The notes: generated by a model not told the origin, from the sequence alone. A stretch of DNA of 64,000 nt from Bathynomus jamesi (GCA_023014485.1 JAJOZX010000920.1:188501-252500); one strand, 5' to 3'. Shown: positions 52,281 through 61,987, numbered from the stretch's first letter. Numbers and translations are program-made.

Positions 52281-52460
52281 CTCCCCTTTCTTGTAAAATT
52301 TCCTTGGCTACTTTTCCATGGTCAAGATATTTTTTCAACCTTTGCCGTACCCATCTCTGGTTTTCCACAAAATGAACCAGTTTCAGTTCAATAACGGGAA
52401 CCTGTCCGAGTGGACCGAAAGGTCTTTGAGGCTTTCTCTTGTCCTTGTAACACACACACA
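52270..52460 (-). other. Unassigned coding-like segment
   Basis: A minus-strand frame with KRKPQRPFGPLGQVPVIELK, LVHFVENQRWVRQRLKKYLD and HGKVAKEILQERGEY, ending at a stop at 52267. The composition is protein-like (amphipathic, basic) but I recognise no family. Next to it the sequence CCTTGATTTTGGCTCTT (52471) recurs at 11004 beside a LINE fragment. It may therefore be part of a LINE or another repeat rather than a host exon. Confidence 0.3.
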
Positions 52461-52503
52461 CACACACACACCTTGATTTTGGCTCTTTTCTTCTATGGGA
52501 GGG

Positions 52504-52535
<32 letters not shown>
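52450..52535. repeat. (CA)n and (TA)n microsatellites
   Basis: CA units at 52450-52471 and TA units at 52507-52535, the latter abutting a SINE head. Confidence 0.95.
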
Positions 52536-52539
<4 letters not shown>

Positions 52540-52793
52540 CTCGGTGGTGTAGTGGTTAGCGTCGCTGACTACGAATCCATCGGCCCCGGGATCGAGACCC
52601 GGTGACGGCATCCGGCGCGCAGCAAAACCCAGCTGTTCATCCTTCCACACAATAAAGAAAGTGGTTGATAGATAAATGGGTACCCTGGGTGGTCTAGTGG
52701 TTAAGACGCTGGGCTGCTGGTGGGGCGTGGTTCGGATTCCACGTTAAACTGTAGGTCTGAGGTGGAGTGAAAAGCTTGACCTTCGTCAGAATA
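52533..52793 (+). mobile_element. tRNA-headed SINE, most complete plus-strand copy
   Basis: GCGCCTCGGTGGTGTAGTGG (A box), GCTGACTACGAATCC, GGGATCGAGACCCGG (B box), linker CCCAGCTGTTCATCC, second tRNA-like module CCTGGGTGGTCTAGTGGTTA, body GTGGTTCGGATTCCACGTTA and AAACTGTAGGTCTGAGG, then AAAGCTTGACCTTCGTCAGA. The tail is replaced by a TA array. The first module folds as a tRNA-like cloverleaf with a good T-arm; I would not call it a functional tRNA gene. Confidence 0.88.
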
Positions 52794-53052
52794 TATATAT
52801 ATATATATATATATCTGTTTACATGAATGATATATAGCTGTGTATATTATATAAAGTTTTGAAGTATTATAGCGTTAGGTATGGGGCCCTTATAAATATA
52901 TTCATTTATAATTTTTGTATGTCATAAATCATATTAGTGTGATTTATAATGTATCTCTAAATCGGAATTGAGTTCATGGAAAGAACGCATTTTTAAGTTG
53001 AAATCCGGTTTCAGTGTTGGCCGTTATTCATTACGATATATATATATATATA

Positions 53053-53100
<48 letters not shown>

Positions 53101-53127
53101 TATATATATATATATATATATATATAA
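52794..53127. repeat. (TA)n arrays with an AT-rich spacer
   Basis: TA arrays at 52790-52815 and 53037-53127, separated by unassigned sequence. Confidence 0.9.
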
Positions 53128-54678
53128 AGAGGAAAGCGCTTTTATAGTGAACGGTCCTTCGGTATTATAATTCACTCGTTTTAGATTATCATTTATTTTG
53201 TATTTAAAATATATATATTTTGTTTGGGGGTTGCAAGTTTGTATTTTAATGTAATTATTGTGAAGGAATAATAGGTTTGAGTAATTAAGAAGAATCGCTC
53301 GGTTTGCGCGCGGTTTTTATTTAATTACGTAAATTTTCTTTTTAGTTTATGTTTTTGGGTTACAGTGATTTGGATCTTCAAAATTGTGGGAAAATTATTG
53401 GTTATCGTATTTGGAAGCGTGGGTTAATTCTGAAAAGGGTTATGGGTTATGGGTTGTATGGGGTTGTGGAACTTAAATATTGCCTATGCAAATTGCGTCC
53501 TTTTTTTCTTTTATAAACGTCGTGGTACCTCATTAATACGTTATCAAATAAGTACCTCACTTTGATGAATGTACCTCCGGATAATTTAGACCCTGGCTTC
53601 ACTCCTTTAATTGTGATAAATGTAAATAAAATGCTGATTAGTCCCTCGATCGACAGTTGGTATACATCGGGTTGGAGACGAAATGGATGGAAAGGATGAA
53701 AAGTAGAACCGCCATTTTGCACGATTTCCGTCAAGGTTAGAAGCTTGGCTAGTGTTAACCCATTCGAGATCGGACGTGGCCATTTTCACCATATTTGTGT
53801 TTTTCGCCGTCTCACCTTCTTTCAACAAATGAACGAAGAAATTGCTCTTTTAATGCTTCTCCATCGGAATTTTAAGCGCTTTTCGCTCCTTCATAAAGTG
53901 CGATATGTTTCCTCCGAAAAGAGGGATTTCTTAAATGGCCTCACTCGAAAACTTGTGTTTCTCTACCGACATATATCAACGTCCATTTCGAATTCGAAAT
54001 TGAATTTCAAAATCGATAAATAGACTATTCCGTTTCTTTACACCATACTTATTTAAATGGGTGCATTATATAATATATAATTATTTTGTGTGTACTTGTT
54101 TGCTTGCATTAATTTGTTTTTGCAACTGATTTAGTAGTTGATTAACTCGCAACTGATTAAGTAGTTGATATTTCACTGAAGTAACAAAAAATAGAAAATA
54201 GTGGTCAGTTAGTGAATTTGCTCGTTTATTATACAAATAGGGTATTTAAGGTAATTAAATTTTTGCAAAGTCGTCCGTTCCATCTCAATTAATTCTCCTC
54301 GCCAAGAATAAATGTTCAAGATTCCTTTCTGCCAAACCTGAATGGAGTTTTCTGCGCTCGCAAAGCCGAGCAGCGAGTCATGAGTCCTGATGTATACCTT
54401 AAAAGCTCGTCTTTTTAGACTTCTCTCTCCTTACTCAGGGCTCATCTCCAATAATGACACTATCAATCTTGTAAATTTAATGGTGTTCTTTTTCATAGTA
54501 ATTTCCGTTGCCTTTCCTCTTATTATAACTCGTTCATGACTTGTTTATCGGTATCCCTATGAGGAAAGAAAGATCCCAACTTAGTTCAAAGTAGACTTAC
54601 TTCATGGGTCGTCTAACTCTTTCTGAAAATGTATTTTTCGTGTTTGTGAATTGTTCTTTGCGGTTTTCGTGGTCTCTC

Positions 54679-54715
<37 letters not shown>

Positions 54716-55228
54716 GTCTCAAAATTACAAGCTAGTCTTCCACGCGGGCGCCGATTCCAACTTCTATTTGATTTCGTTCGCTTTTTTACACCAACATTTT
54801 AATGTCAAATACGTTACTTTAACGGCCTCGCGGTTAGTTATATACGTCGTTTTGCAATCAGAAAGATGATGATTTGCTAGCGTATATCCGTTTAATGATG
54901 TTTATTTTCAGTGCTCATGAATGTGCCACATCCATTACAAACACTTCCAGCCCACAAATCGATATGTCATTTACAGATTACATTAACAGTGTTCTTAAAC
55001 ACATTAACATTTTTATTAGTCAGTGAGAGGTATCACCTCAGGTTGCGCGTGCTCGAGTATTAAGTATATTTGGAATAAGGAAAATCCTATAACTATTGAT
55101 CCAGTGCATGAAATCTTTGTTGATTAGAGAGTCTTGCTTAGAGTAACTATGTAATACTGACTTTGTTAAAGTTTACTTTATTCTGAAACATACAGTATTT
55201 ATAACATATATTAATGAAGCTAATACAA
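53128..55228. other. Unique DNA, no supported gene
   Basis: A (TCTG)n array of about 9 units is at 54677-54714. Frames at 53447-53734 (minus) and 53745-54023 (plus) overlap each other and show no recognisable domain. Confidence 0.45.
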
Positions 55229-55230
55229 TA

Positions 55231-56448
55231 CAGGGTGTACATAAAGTCAGGATCTATTTTTGTGAAGCACTTGGAAATTATATGGAATTCAATCATAAAA
55301 TGATAGTGGTAACATTTATTAAATAATTAAGAGTAGGATTCGACGTGACGCCCATCAGTATCCCTGCACAGCTCAAATCGTTCCGCAGCATTTCTAAACA
55401 CATTCTGGAGCATTTGCGGGGTTATGTTATCTGCAGCAGTTCGTGTACGTAAGTTTTCAAGACTCGTAATCTTCGTCTGATAGACGTGCGATTTGATAAA
55501 GCCCCATGCAAAGAAATCTAAAGGGTTAAATCTGGTGATCTCGCTGGCCAAGGTCTGTTGCTTCCGCGTCCGATCCAGCATTTGGAAAACGTCCATTTAG
55601 ATAATCCTGAACAATTTTGGCATAGTGACAAGGAGCACCATCATGTTGATAGACGACGGTACTAACAATCCTATCCCCAATCAGCTGAGGTTCAAGGAAT
55701 TGCTGCAACATGTCCAGATAAATAAGCCCCGTAACTGTAGCTTCAGCAAAGAAAAAAGGACCATAAACCTTAGATTTTGTTTAAACCCATCCAGACATTA
55801 ACTTTAGGTGAGTCTCTTTCCCAATTTTGGACGAAATCATTCGGTCTTTCATCTGCCCAAATTCGACAGTTATGGCGATTTACTTTTCCACACGTATGGA
55901 AAGTGGCTTCATCACTAAAGAGAATGTTGTCCATTAAATTATCACTCCAGATTTGTTCTACGAGATCAGCACACACACCACTTCGTCGAGGGAAATCTTC
56001 CTCATGTAAATCATGTAAAACCTGCAAATGATAGCTTTTCTTCTGCAAATTAACTTTCAGGATTTTGTGCACAGATGACGTCGGGAGGCCGAGTCTGTGT
56101 GATGCAGCACGAACGGACGTACGTGGCTCCTCAGTGATAATTGCGCGTACTGCATTCACGGTAAGATCTGACATACACGGTCGTCCTGATCTTGCTTCAT
56201 CATTTACAGATCCCGTTCGTTTAAATTTGTCTTGTCTATTGGCCCCGGCTAATTTGTCTTGTCTATTGGCCCCGGCTTATGAAATCTCCTTCTAAACTTC
56301 TCTCTGATGTCATTGTATTTCTTTCCCTCGATTCGCCAAATTACTATTGCCACACGCTCTTCTGTATTCATTCTAAGGGCTTCTGAAAAGAAAAATAGAA
56401 AAAAATAATTATTTCACAAAAATAGATCCTGACTTTATGTACACCCTG
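55231..56448 (-). mobile_element. IS630-type transposon (CAGGGTGTACATAAAGTCAG ends)
   Basis: Terminal inverted repeats of about 34 bp: CAGGGTGTACATAAAGTCAG + GATCTATTTTTGTG at the left and the complement at the right. TA precedes the left end; CA follows the right. One transposase gene, minus strand. Confidence 0.93.
55327..56371 (-). pseudogene. IS630-type transposase (DDxD), few breaks
   Basis: Start codon at 56371 (MNTEERVAIVIWRIEGKKYN, the N-terminal helix-turn-helix), then FHKPGP. A 27-bp duplication at about 56225-56278 (TTGTCTTGTCTATTGGCCCC twice) disrupts the linker. Then SDLTVNAVRAIITEEPRTSV, LGLPTSSVHKILKVNLQKKS and HEEDFPRR. Catalytic blocks: NILFSDEATFHTCGKVNRHN (first Asp), KVNVWMGL, VYQHDGAPCHYAKIV (second Asp), ARSPDLT shifting to PLDFFAWG (third Asp, a one-base frameshift inside the motif). 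The end is VFRNAAERFELCRDTDGRHV. Only three or four lesions, so a young pseudogene. Confidence 0.9.
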
Positions 56449-56483
56449 CATATATAATACGCGATTGATTGACTCGTATATGT

Positions 56484-56775
56484 AACCTTGGTTTTGCTTC
56501 CGCTCGAATTGTTCATTCTGACGAAGGTCAAGCTTGTCGCTCCACCTTAGATCTACAATTTAACGTGAAATCCGAACCACGCCCCACTAGTAGCCCAGAA
56601 TCTTAACCACTAGGCTGCCCAGGGTACTCGTTCATCTACCAACCACTTTCTTTATTGTGTGGAAGAATGAACAGCTTTGTTTTGCTACGCGCCGCCTGCC
56701 ATCACCGGGTCTCGATCCCGGGGCCGATGGATTCGTAATCAGCGATGCTAACCACTACACCACCGAGGCGCATCG
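56484..56775 (-). mobile_element. tRNA-headed SINE, minus strand, near full length
   Basis: On the minus strand: ATGCGCCTCGGTGGTGTAGT, GCTGATTACGAATCC, GGGATCGAGACCCGG, GGCGGCGCGTAGCAAAAC, then CCTGGGCAGCCTAGTGGTTA, GTGGTTCGGATTTCACGTTA and the tail AACAATTCGAGCGGAAGC + AAAACCAAGGTTA. It keeps both tRNA-like modules, the body and the tail. Confidence 0.9.
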
Positions 56776-56795
56776 GTGGCATATATATATACACA

Positions 56796-58001
56796 CAGGG
56801 TGGTCCAAAAACCCCTATCTATTTTGCTGAAATAATAGTATTTTAGGATAAGAATGTAACATAATTAATTAGATGTATATTTTTTTATCAAGCTCTGGTC
56901 TAAGATCCGACGTGAGTACCATCAATGTTTCTGCAAATGTCAAAGCTGTCCACTGCATCGCGGAATACATTCTCAAGCATCTCTGGGGTTATTTTAGCGA
57001 ATCCCGTGACATTGCGGGTTCGCAGATCGTGCAGGTCTGTAACTCTTGTTTTGTGAACGTCGGACTTTATAAAGCACTATGCAAAAACGTTTAATGGTGT
57101 TAAATCCGAAGAGCGTGCTGCCCACGGCCTGTTTCCACCACGTCCAATCCAGCGATTTGGTAAGAGCTCATCAAGCTACCCCCCGAACGATGTTTGCATA
57201 GTGACAAGGAGCTCCATCTTGTTGAAAGACAACAGTGTCGAACGAAGCTGGGGTTCAAGGAACTGTTGAAGCAAGTCATGATAAGTTGTCCCTGTTACCG
57301 TAGCTTCTGCAAAGAAACAAGGTCCGTAAATCTTCGATCTTGTCATACCCAACCAGACATTAACTCCAAGAGAATATCTCTCCCATTCGTAGAACTCGGT
57401 TGGTTTTTCACTAGCCCAGATACAGCAATTATGTCGATTAACCTTTCCGCATGTGTGGAATGTCGCCTCATCGCTGAAGAGAATGTGGTTTAATAAGTTT
57501 TCGGTATGAATTTTTTCAATCAATTCTGTGCACATGGCGGCTCGTCTTCCATAATCCTCTTTGTGTAACTCTTATAGCATTTGAATATGGTAACTTTCCT
57601 TTTTTAATGTTGATTTTTAAAATCCTAAGAAGTCATTTTTTGTATGTTCAGTCTACGTGATGCTGTGCGAGTTGACATACTAGGATTTGTTTCAAAGGCA
57701 TCTCTTACCAATTCGACACTTCTAGAGAGGTACCTGGACGTTCAGATCTTGCCTCATCATGAACAGATCCTGTTCTTTTAAATTTATTGACCAGCTCGCG
57801 AATTGTTTTGTCTGTAGGTCCTGGTTTGTAAAATCTTTCAAATTTTCCTCGAATTTCTTTGCACTTCCCTTGGATACGTAGTGCTACGACCATCACACGT
57901 TCTTGTACAATGTACATCCATCAGTATCTATGGCCTGTAGAAAATAAAATAGACATATCACTTTTTCAGCAAAATAGCTAGGATTTTTTTGAACCACCCT
58001 G
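56796..58001 (-). mobile_element. IS630-type transposon (CAGGGTGGTCCAAAAA ends)
   Basis: The left tip CAGGGTGGTCCAAAAACCCC with CTATCTATTTTGCTGAAA; the right end TTTCAGCAAAATAGCTAGGA with GAACCACCCTG. TA follows the right end (58002-58003); CA precedes the left end. One transposase pseudogene on the minus strand. Confidence 0.9.
57100..57917 (-). pseudogene. IS630-type transposase, broken
   Basis: MYIVQERVMVVALRIQGKCK starts the helix-turn-helix, then FERFYKPGPTDKTIRELVNK and a GSVHDEARSERPG linker. After frame breaks, MCTELIEKIHTENLLNHILF begins the catalytic part, with SDEATFHTCGKVNRHNCCIW (first Asp), GVNVWLGMTRSKIYGPCFF and LLQQFLEPQL. The second block (FNKMELLVTMQT in place of FQQDGAPxHYA) and the region beyond about 57180 are frameshifted. 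It is close to the transposase at 55327-56371 (shared CGKVNRHNC and LLQQFLEPQL), so the two elements are sister families. Confidence 0.85.
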
Positions 58002-58009
58002 TATATACA

Positions 58010-58559
58010 CCGGGTGATTATAAATGATCTTCCCGATTTTAAACATTATGAAAAAACTAACAAAGCTACAGCAAAAAGCAAGATACACAAATAAAGAAGA
58101 ACTCAAAAAGTTTTATTTACAAGCTATTGAAGTTCAATATAAGCTGCTTTTGTGGTTTTGCAGACACCAAAGCGGTATTCTGTTTCCCTCCATACATTTT
58201 TTAGCATATCATACTGAACTTTTGTAACAGCCTCACGTATCCTTTCTTCAAATGTTCCAAAGTTGTTGCTATGAATGGAACAAAACTTCATTTGTGACAT
58301 AGCCCCAGAGGAAGAAGTCAAGCGGGGTTAGATCGGGCGAACCAGCCGGCCAAGGAATGGGCCCCCCACTCCCGATCCAACGATCAGGGAATTTTTCATT
58401 CAGGAATGTTGTGACCTCAAAAGGAGCTCATATTGAACTTCAATAGCTTGTAAATAAAATTTTTGAGTTCTTCTTTATTTGTATATCTTGCTTTTTGCTG
58501 TACCTTTGTTACTTTTTTCATAATGTTTAAAATCGAGAAGATCATTTGTAATCACCCGG
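58010..58559. mobile_element. Foldback IS630-type derivative with about 130-bp arms
   Basis: The left arm (58010-58143) and right arm (58427-58559) are complementary, with tips CCGGGTGATTATAAATGATC and GATCATTTGTAATCACCCGG. The interior (58144-58426) keeps a minus-strand transposase C-terminus. TA follows the right end; CA precedes the left. Confidence 0.88.
58124..58415 (-). pseudogene. IS630-type transposase, C-terminal fragment
   Basis: Across frames: FLNEKFPDRWIGSGGPIPWP, then GSPDLTPLDFFLWGYVTNEV (third-Asp block, intact), then a frameshift to FEERIREAVTKVQYDMLKNV and EYRFGVCKTTKAAYIEL. The N-terminal and first two catalytic blocks are absent. The stop lies in the left arm, so the arm itself is derived from the 3' coding end plus the terminal repeat. 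Confidence 0.82.
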
Positions 58560-58591
<32 letters not shown>

Positions 58592-58606
58592 CATATACGT
58601 ATATTT
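58560..58606. repeat. (TA)n-(GT)n microsatellite
   Basis: TA then GT units between two transposons. Confidence 0.93.
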
Positions 58607-59177
58607 TTAGTGGTGGACCGGATATCCGCATCCGCACTCTGTGCGGATATTACCTCTAATAAATTATGCAATTTACAATTAAATTAGCTTATAAAGTAGC
58701 TTATAAGGCCCAGTCATACACATTTCATGTAAAGTATTAATTATCACTGTAAAACAGTGACAAAAAAACGGAGATGAGATCGTCATTTTTATGGCAAATT
58801 ATATGCTAGATTGCGAAAATAACTCATTTATTTGTATCACCCACCTATTTTATGAAAATGACCCTATTTCCTTGTATCATTTTGAGAACCACTGGTTCTC
58901 TGAACGCATCTTTTACATTTTGTTCAGTCATACATATGCTGTGGTGGTGGCGTTCGGCTCTGTGTTTCCACTTTGATTTTATGAAAAATTTCTTTCATTA
59001 ATCATGTAAAACAAAATTGTCAGCCATATTTTATCATAAATCGGTGCTATAAGTGAGTATTATTGAATAACAGCTATCAAATTATGTATATTTCACCAAC
59101 AACGTCTATATTGTGTGAAATTGCAAATTGATCTATCATTTTCTTATTTTACATGTTTTTATTGATGTTGTGCTACA

Positions 59178-60790
59178 ATGCCTAGAGTGCGCAAAAATTC
59201 GCCGGACAGTTTTTGTTATATTTGTGGGACATTAACGTTAAAACAGTATAAAAGAAGTTGACTTCTCATGTGAAAAAGCTTTATGAATTATACTTCGCAT
59301 GCAAAGTTGGTGATCAGGACAAGCACTGGGCGCCTCATATCTGCTGTGTGAGATGTAACTGAATGATTTTCTTCGGGGACACTAGTACAAGCTCGTTATC
59401 TGCATGGTTCAAAGGCACCGGCACCGGTCCTGGTCTGGGATTCGGTGTCCCAATGGTATGGAGAGAGCCGCTGGACCATTCAACTGATTGCTATTTCTGC
59501 TTAATGAACATCACAGGTTTGAATTTTTTATTTTTCTGAATATACGTCAAATTTGGTGTTTTTAGCACATTTTAGCATATCCTGCTCTGCATAATGTATT
59601 ACACAATTATGCTATTTTAAGCAGTCAACAATGTCTATTGTCTCGCATTACAGGTTGCAACAGAAAAGGGAAAAAGGCTATAGTCTACCCAAATCTTCGT
59701 TCTGCTATGCGTCCTGTGGAACATTCTACAGATATACCCATCCCTCGTCCTCCAGCTGAAATGCCGACCGATAACACAGACTCTGACAAATCGGAATCAG
59801 ACGGCGAATGCTATGAAGCTCAAGTTGAGTCCAAGAAAGAACATATCACGCAGCCTGAACTCAATGATTTGGTCCGTGATTTAATACTTACCAAGCAACA
59901 AAGTGAACTGCTGGCCTCAAGTCTACAAGAATGGAATCTGCTGGCGGAAGACGTACGAATTACAGCATTCCGAAAGCGCTCCTTGGATTTGCAGGAATAT
60001 TTCACAGTGAAGAACAATCTTTGTTATTGCATTGATATACATGGTTTGTTCGATGCTCTGGGTTTGTGTTATGAACCGAATCAGTGGAGATTGTTCGTTG
60101 ATGCATCTCTGTACAGTGTTAAGGGTGTACTGCTACACAGTGGGAACACAATGCCTTCTGTTCCGATCGCTCATTCAGTCGTCTTGAGAGAAACGTATGA
60201 CAATGTTGCTTTTATTCTAGACTGTATAAAATACAATGAACATGAATGGCTTATCTGCGCAGATTTGAAGGTTGTGGCTATTCTCAATGGTTTGCAAACT
60301 GGCTATACGAAATACATGTGTTTCCTATGCAAGTGGGATAGCCGAGCAAGGTTTGAACACTACACATACTCAGTATGGCCGCCGCGAGACAATTCCTCAC
60401 CTGGATCTCAGTGTTATTCACGAACCACTAGTACGAAAGGAAAAGGTTATCTTGCCGCAACTTCACACAAAACTAGGGCTGATGAAACAATTTGCAAATG
60501 CGTTGAAACAGGATAAGCCTGCCTTCAAATATCTAAAGGAAAAATTCCCAAAAATAAGTGATGCCAAGATTAAAGAAGGCATATTCGTCGGCCCTCAAAT
60601 TCGCCAACTCATGCTAGACGAACACTTTGAAGCGGTGATGGATGAGGTTGAGTTGGCAGCCTGGCGTGCATTCAAAAACGTGTGCAGCGGTCTACTAGGA
60701 AAGACTAAATACAACTATGCTGCACTTGGTACTAGGACATTTCGCTACCGGCATCTAACTTCGCTGTCGTTAAAGAATTTTCTCCTATAA
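59178..60790 (+). pseudogene. Second, diverged member of the transposase-like family, with an intron-like gap
   Basis: From ATG 59178: MPRVRKNSPDSFCYICG, a frameshift near 59250, LTSHVKKLYELYFACKVGDQ, a stop at about 59360, then FGVPMVWREPLDHSTDCYFC. Next is a 137-bp gap at 59517-59653 with GT and AG borders that the copy 1 gene lacks. The frame then runs 59654-60400: VYPNLRSAMRPVEHS, LNDLVRDL, CYCIDIHGLFDAL, WRLFVDASLYSVKG, PSVPIAHSVVLRETYDN, CADLKVVAILNG and YMCFLCKWDSRARFEHYT. A frameshift near 60400 leads to VILPQLHTKLGLMKQF and DAKIKEGIFVGPQIRQ. The C-terminal third with the presumed third catalytic residue is missing. Protein identity to the copy 1 gene is roughly 50-55 percent by eye. 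Confidence 0.8.
59517..59653 (+). other. Intron-like insertion with GT-AG borders
   Basis: The exon sides AACATCACAG and GTTGCAACAG join in frame (Asn-Ile-Thr-Gly-Cys-Asn). The gap starts GTTTGAATTT and ends TCTCGCATTACAG, with a T-rich stretch inside. Copy 1 is continuous at this position. An intron is the simplest reading; a short insertion is possible. Confidence 0.6.
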
Positions 60791-60951
60791 GAGAACATGC
60801 CCAGTCCTGTAATCTTGCCATTTTGGATAAGCATTTTAAAATTTTAGCCTCATCATCTGATGACACTTCTCTTAGAATTTTTAGAATTTTAGAATCTCTT
60901 TATAAAAACCGACATTTAACATTGATCCCTCTGCCTCTCCCCTTTTGGTTA

Positions 60952-60990
60952 CTAACCTAACCTAACCTAACCTAACCTAACCTAACCTAA
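60952..60990. repeat. (CCTAA)n, arthropod telomere-type repeat, about 8 units
   Basis: CTAACCTAACCTAACCTAAC continues without error to 60990. It lies inside the inner element of copy 3, downstream of the broken gene, and is therefore interstitial rather than chromosome-terminal. Confidence 0.95.
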
Positions 60991-61825
60991 ACGCAACTCA
61001 GAAGAAGAAAAAGTATAGGGACTGTGAGCAGAGGATCCATAATTTACTGAGAAGATACGATTCTGGAAATAAACTGGAACTCCTTCGCGCTTTTGCGCAT
61101 AATCTTAAATATTTTTAGATATTTTATTGGAGAGCCGAGCATGACCAACCAGAAGCATCACACAAACGCCAATATAAATACAAATAATGAGTTGAAAACA
61201 GTATAATGCGAGAGTTTTATGTTAATTTTGTGCATATATGTTGAAGTATAGCAATAATTAAACTGTTCCATACGATAAAGCGCCTCTGTTTATCAATATA
61301 TTCTTATTTTTTGGTATGAAGATTTTAAGCAGTCATTACAAAAAAACGTGACGTGATAGAAAAAAACTAATTTCAGATTTGGAATCAGCACACTCGACAT
61401 ATTAAGAATGACCGAATGTTATTCCAGTTTTTTTTCTGAACCGAAAATTTGTTGTACAGTGCTATTAATGAACAAACAAATATATAAACCTCAAAATATA
61501 AATACGTGGTAACACAGAAAATTGAATGAAACTTGTTTTATTGAATTTTTTGTGGCTGAAACTCTTGAAAGTTATTATTTTTATCATAATGAAAATATTA
61601 ATTTTAATTCTTATGCATTGCCTGCCATAATAGCAATATCACGAAATTTGAAAAATTGTCATATTCATAATTCTATATTATCAATTGATAGATTAACTAA
61701 ATATCCGCATCCGCGGATATTGAAATTAAAGATCCGCATCCGCAAATGTTGAAAAACTGACATCCGGTCCACCACTAATATGTATATGAAAATTATTTCA
61801 CGAAAGTAACACGTGAAAAATATTT

Positions 61826-61975
61826 ATGATGAATAAAACCACGAAGGAAAGGAAACACAGAATGGTGCTCAAGCGCTTTCGTCTAATGACTGACATCCTC
61901 AGTAATGAGGATGTCATTAAACGAAAGCGCTTGAGCACCATTCTGTTTCCTTTCCTTCGTGGTTTTATTCATCAT
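61826..61975. repeat. Palindromic element with hammerhead-like core
   Basis: The arms ATGATGAATAAAACCACGAA (left) and the complement at 61956-61975 are near-perfect over about 65 bp. On the minus strand, 61902-61877 reads CTGAGGA, TGTC...GAC stem, GAAAGCG, matching all invariant hammerhead positions in the CTGANGA/GAAA order. It shares CGAAAGCGCTTGAG with the family at 38016-38138 and lies next to composite copy 3. Confidence 0.65.
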
Positions 61976-61987
61976 ATATGTATATAT

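Larger units (their letters stand above)
58745..61461 (+). mobile_element. Inner element of copy 3 with CACTGT-type inverted repeats
   Basis: The left tip reads CACTGTAAAACAGTGACAAA and the reverse complement of the right tip CACTGTACAACAAATTTTCG. Both resemble the CACTGG(C/T)CAACAAA tips of the inner element in copy 1. TTAT on the left and CTAT on the right could be a mutated 4-bp duplication. It sits at the same position of the outer element as in copy 1. Confidence 0.5.
58608..61777. mobile_element. Composite DNA transposon, copy 3 (TAGTGGTGGACCGGAT ends)
   Basis: The outer ends match copies 1 and 2. After a 38-bp internal deletion near the left tip, the left flank (58640-58740) differs from copy 1 by about one base in a hundred. 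The right flank (61462-61777) matches copy 2. The inner segment 58745-61461 carries a decayed gene on the plus strand, opposite in orientation to copy 1 relative to the same outer ends. No clean 8-bp duplication is seen. Confidence 0.85.

Noticed and set aside
52533..52793. Genuine tRNA gene
   Set aside because: A good B box and T-arm exist, but the same head recurs in at least five places fused to a second tRNA-like module, body and tail, which marks a SINE.
60952..60990. Chromosome end
   Set aside because: The telomere-type tract is only about 40 bp and is enclosed in a transposon with unique and repeat DNA on both sides.
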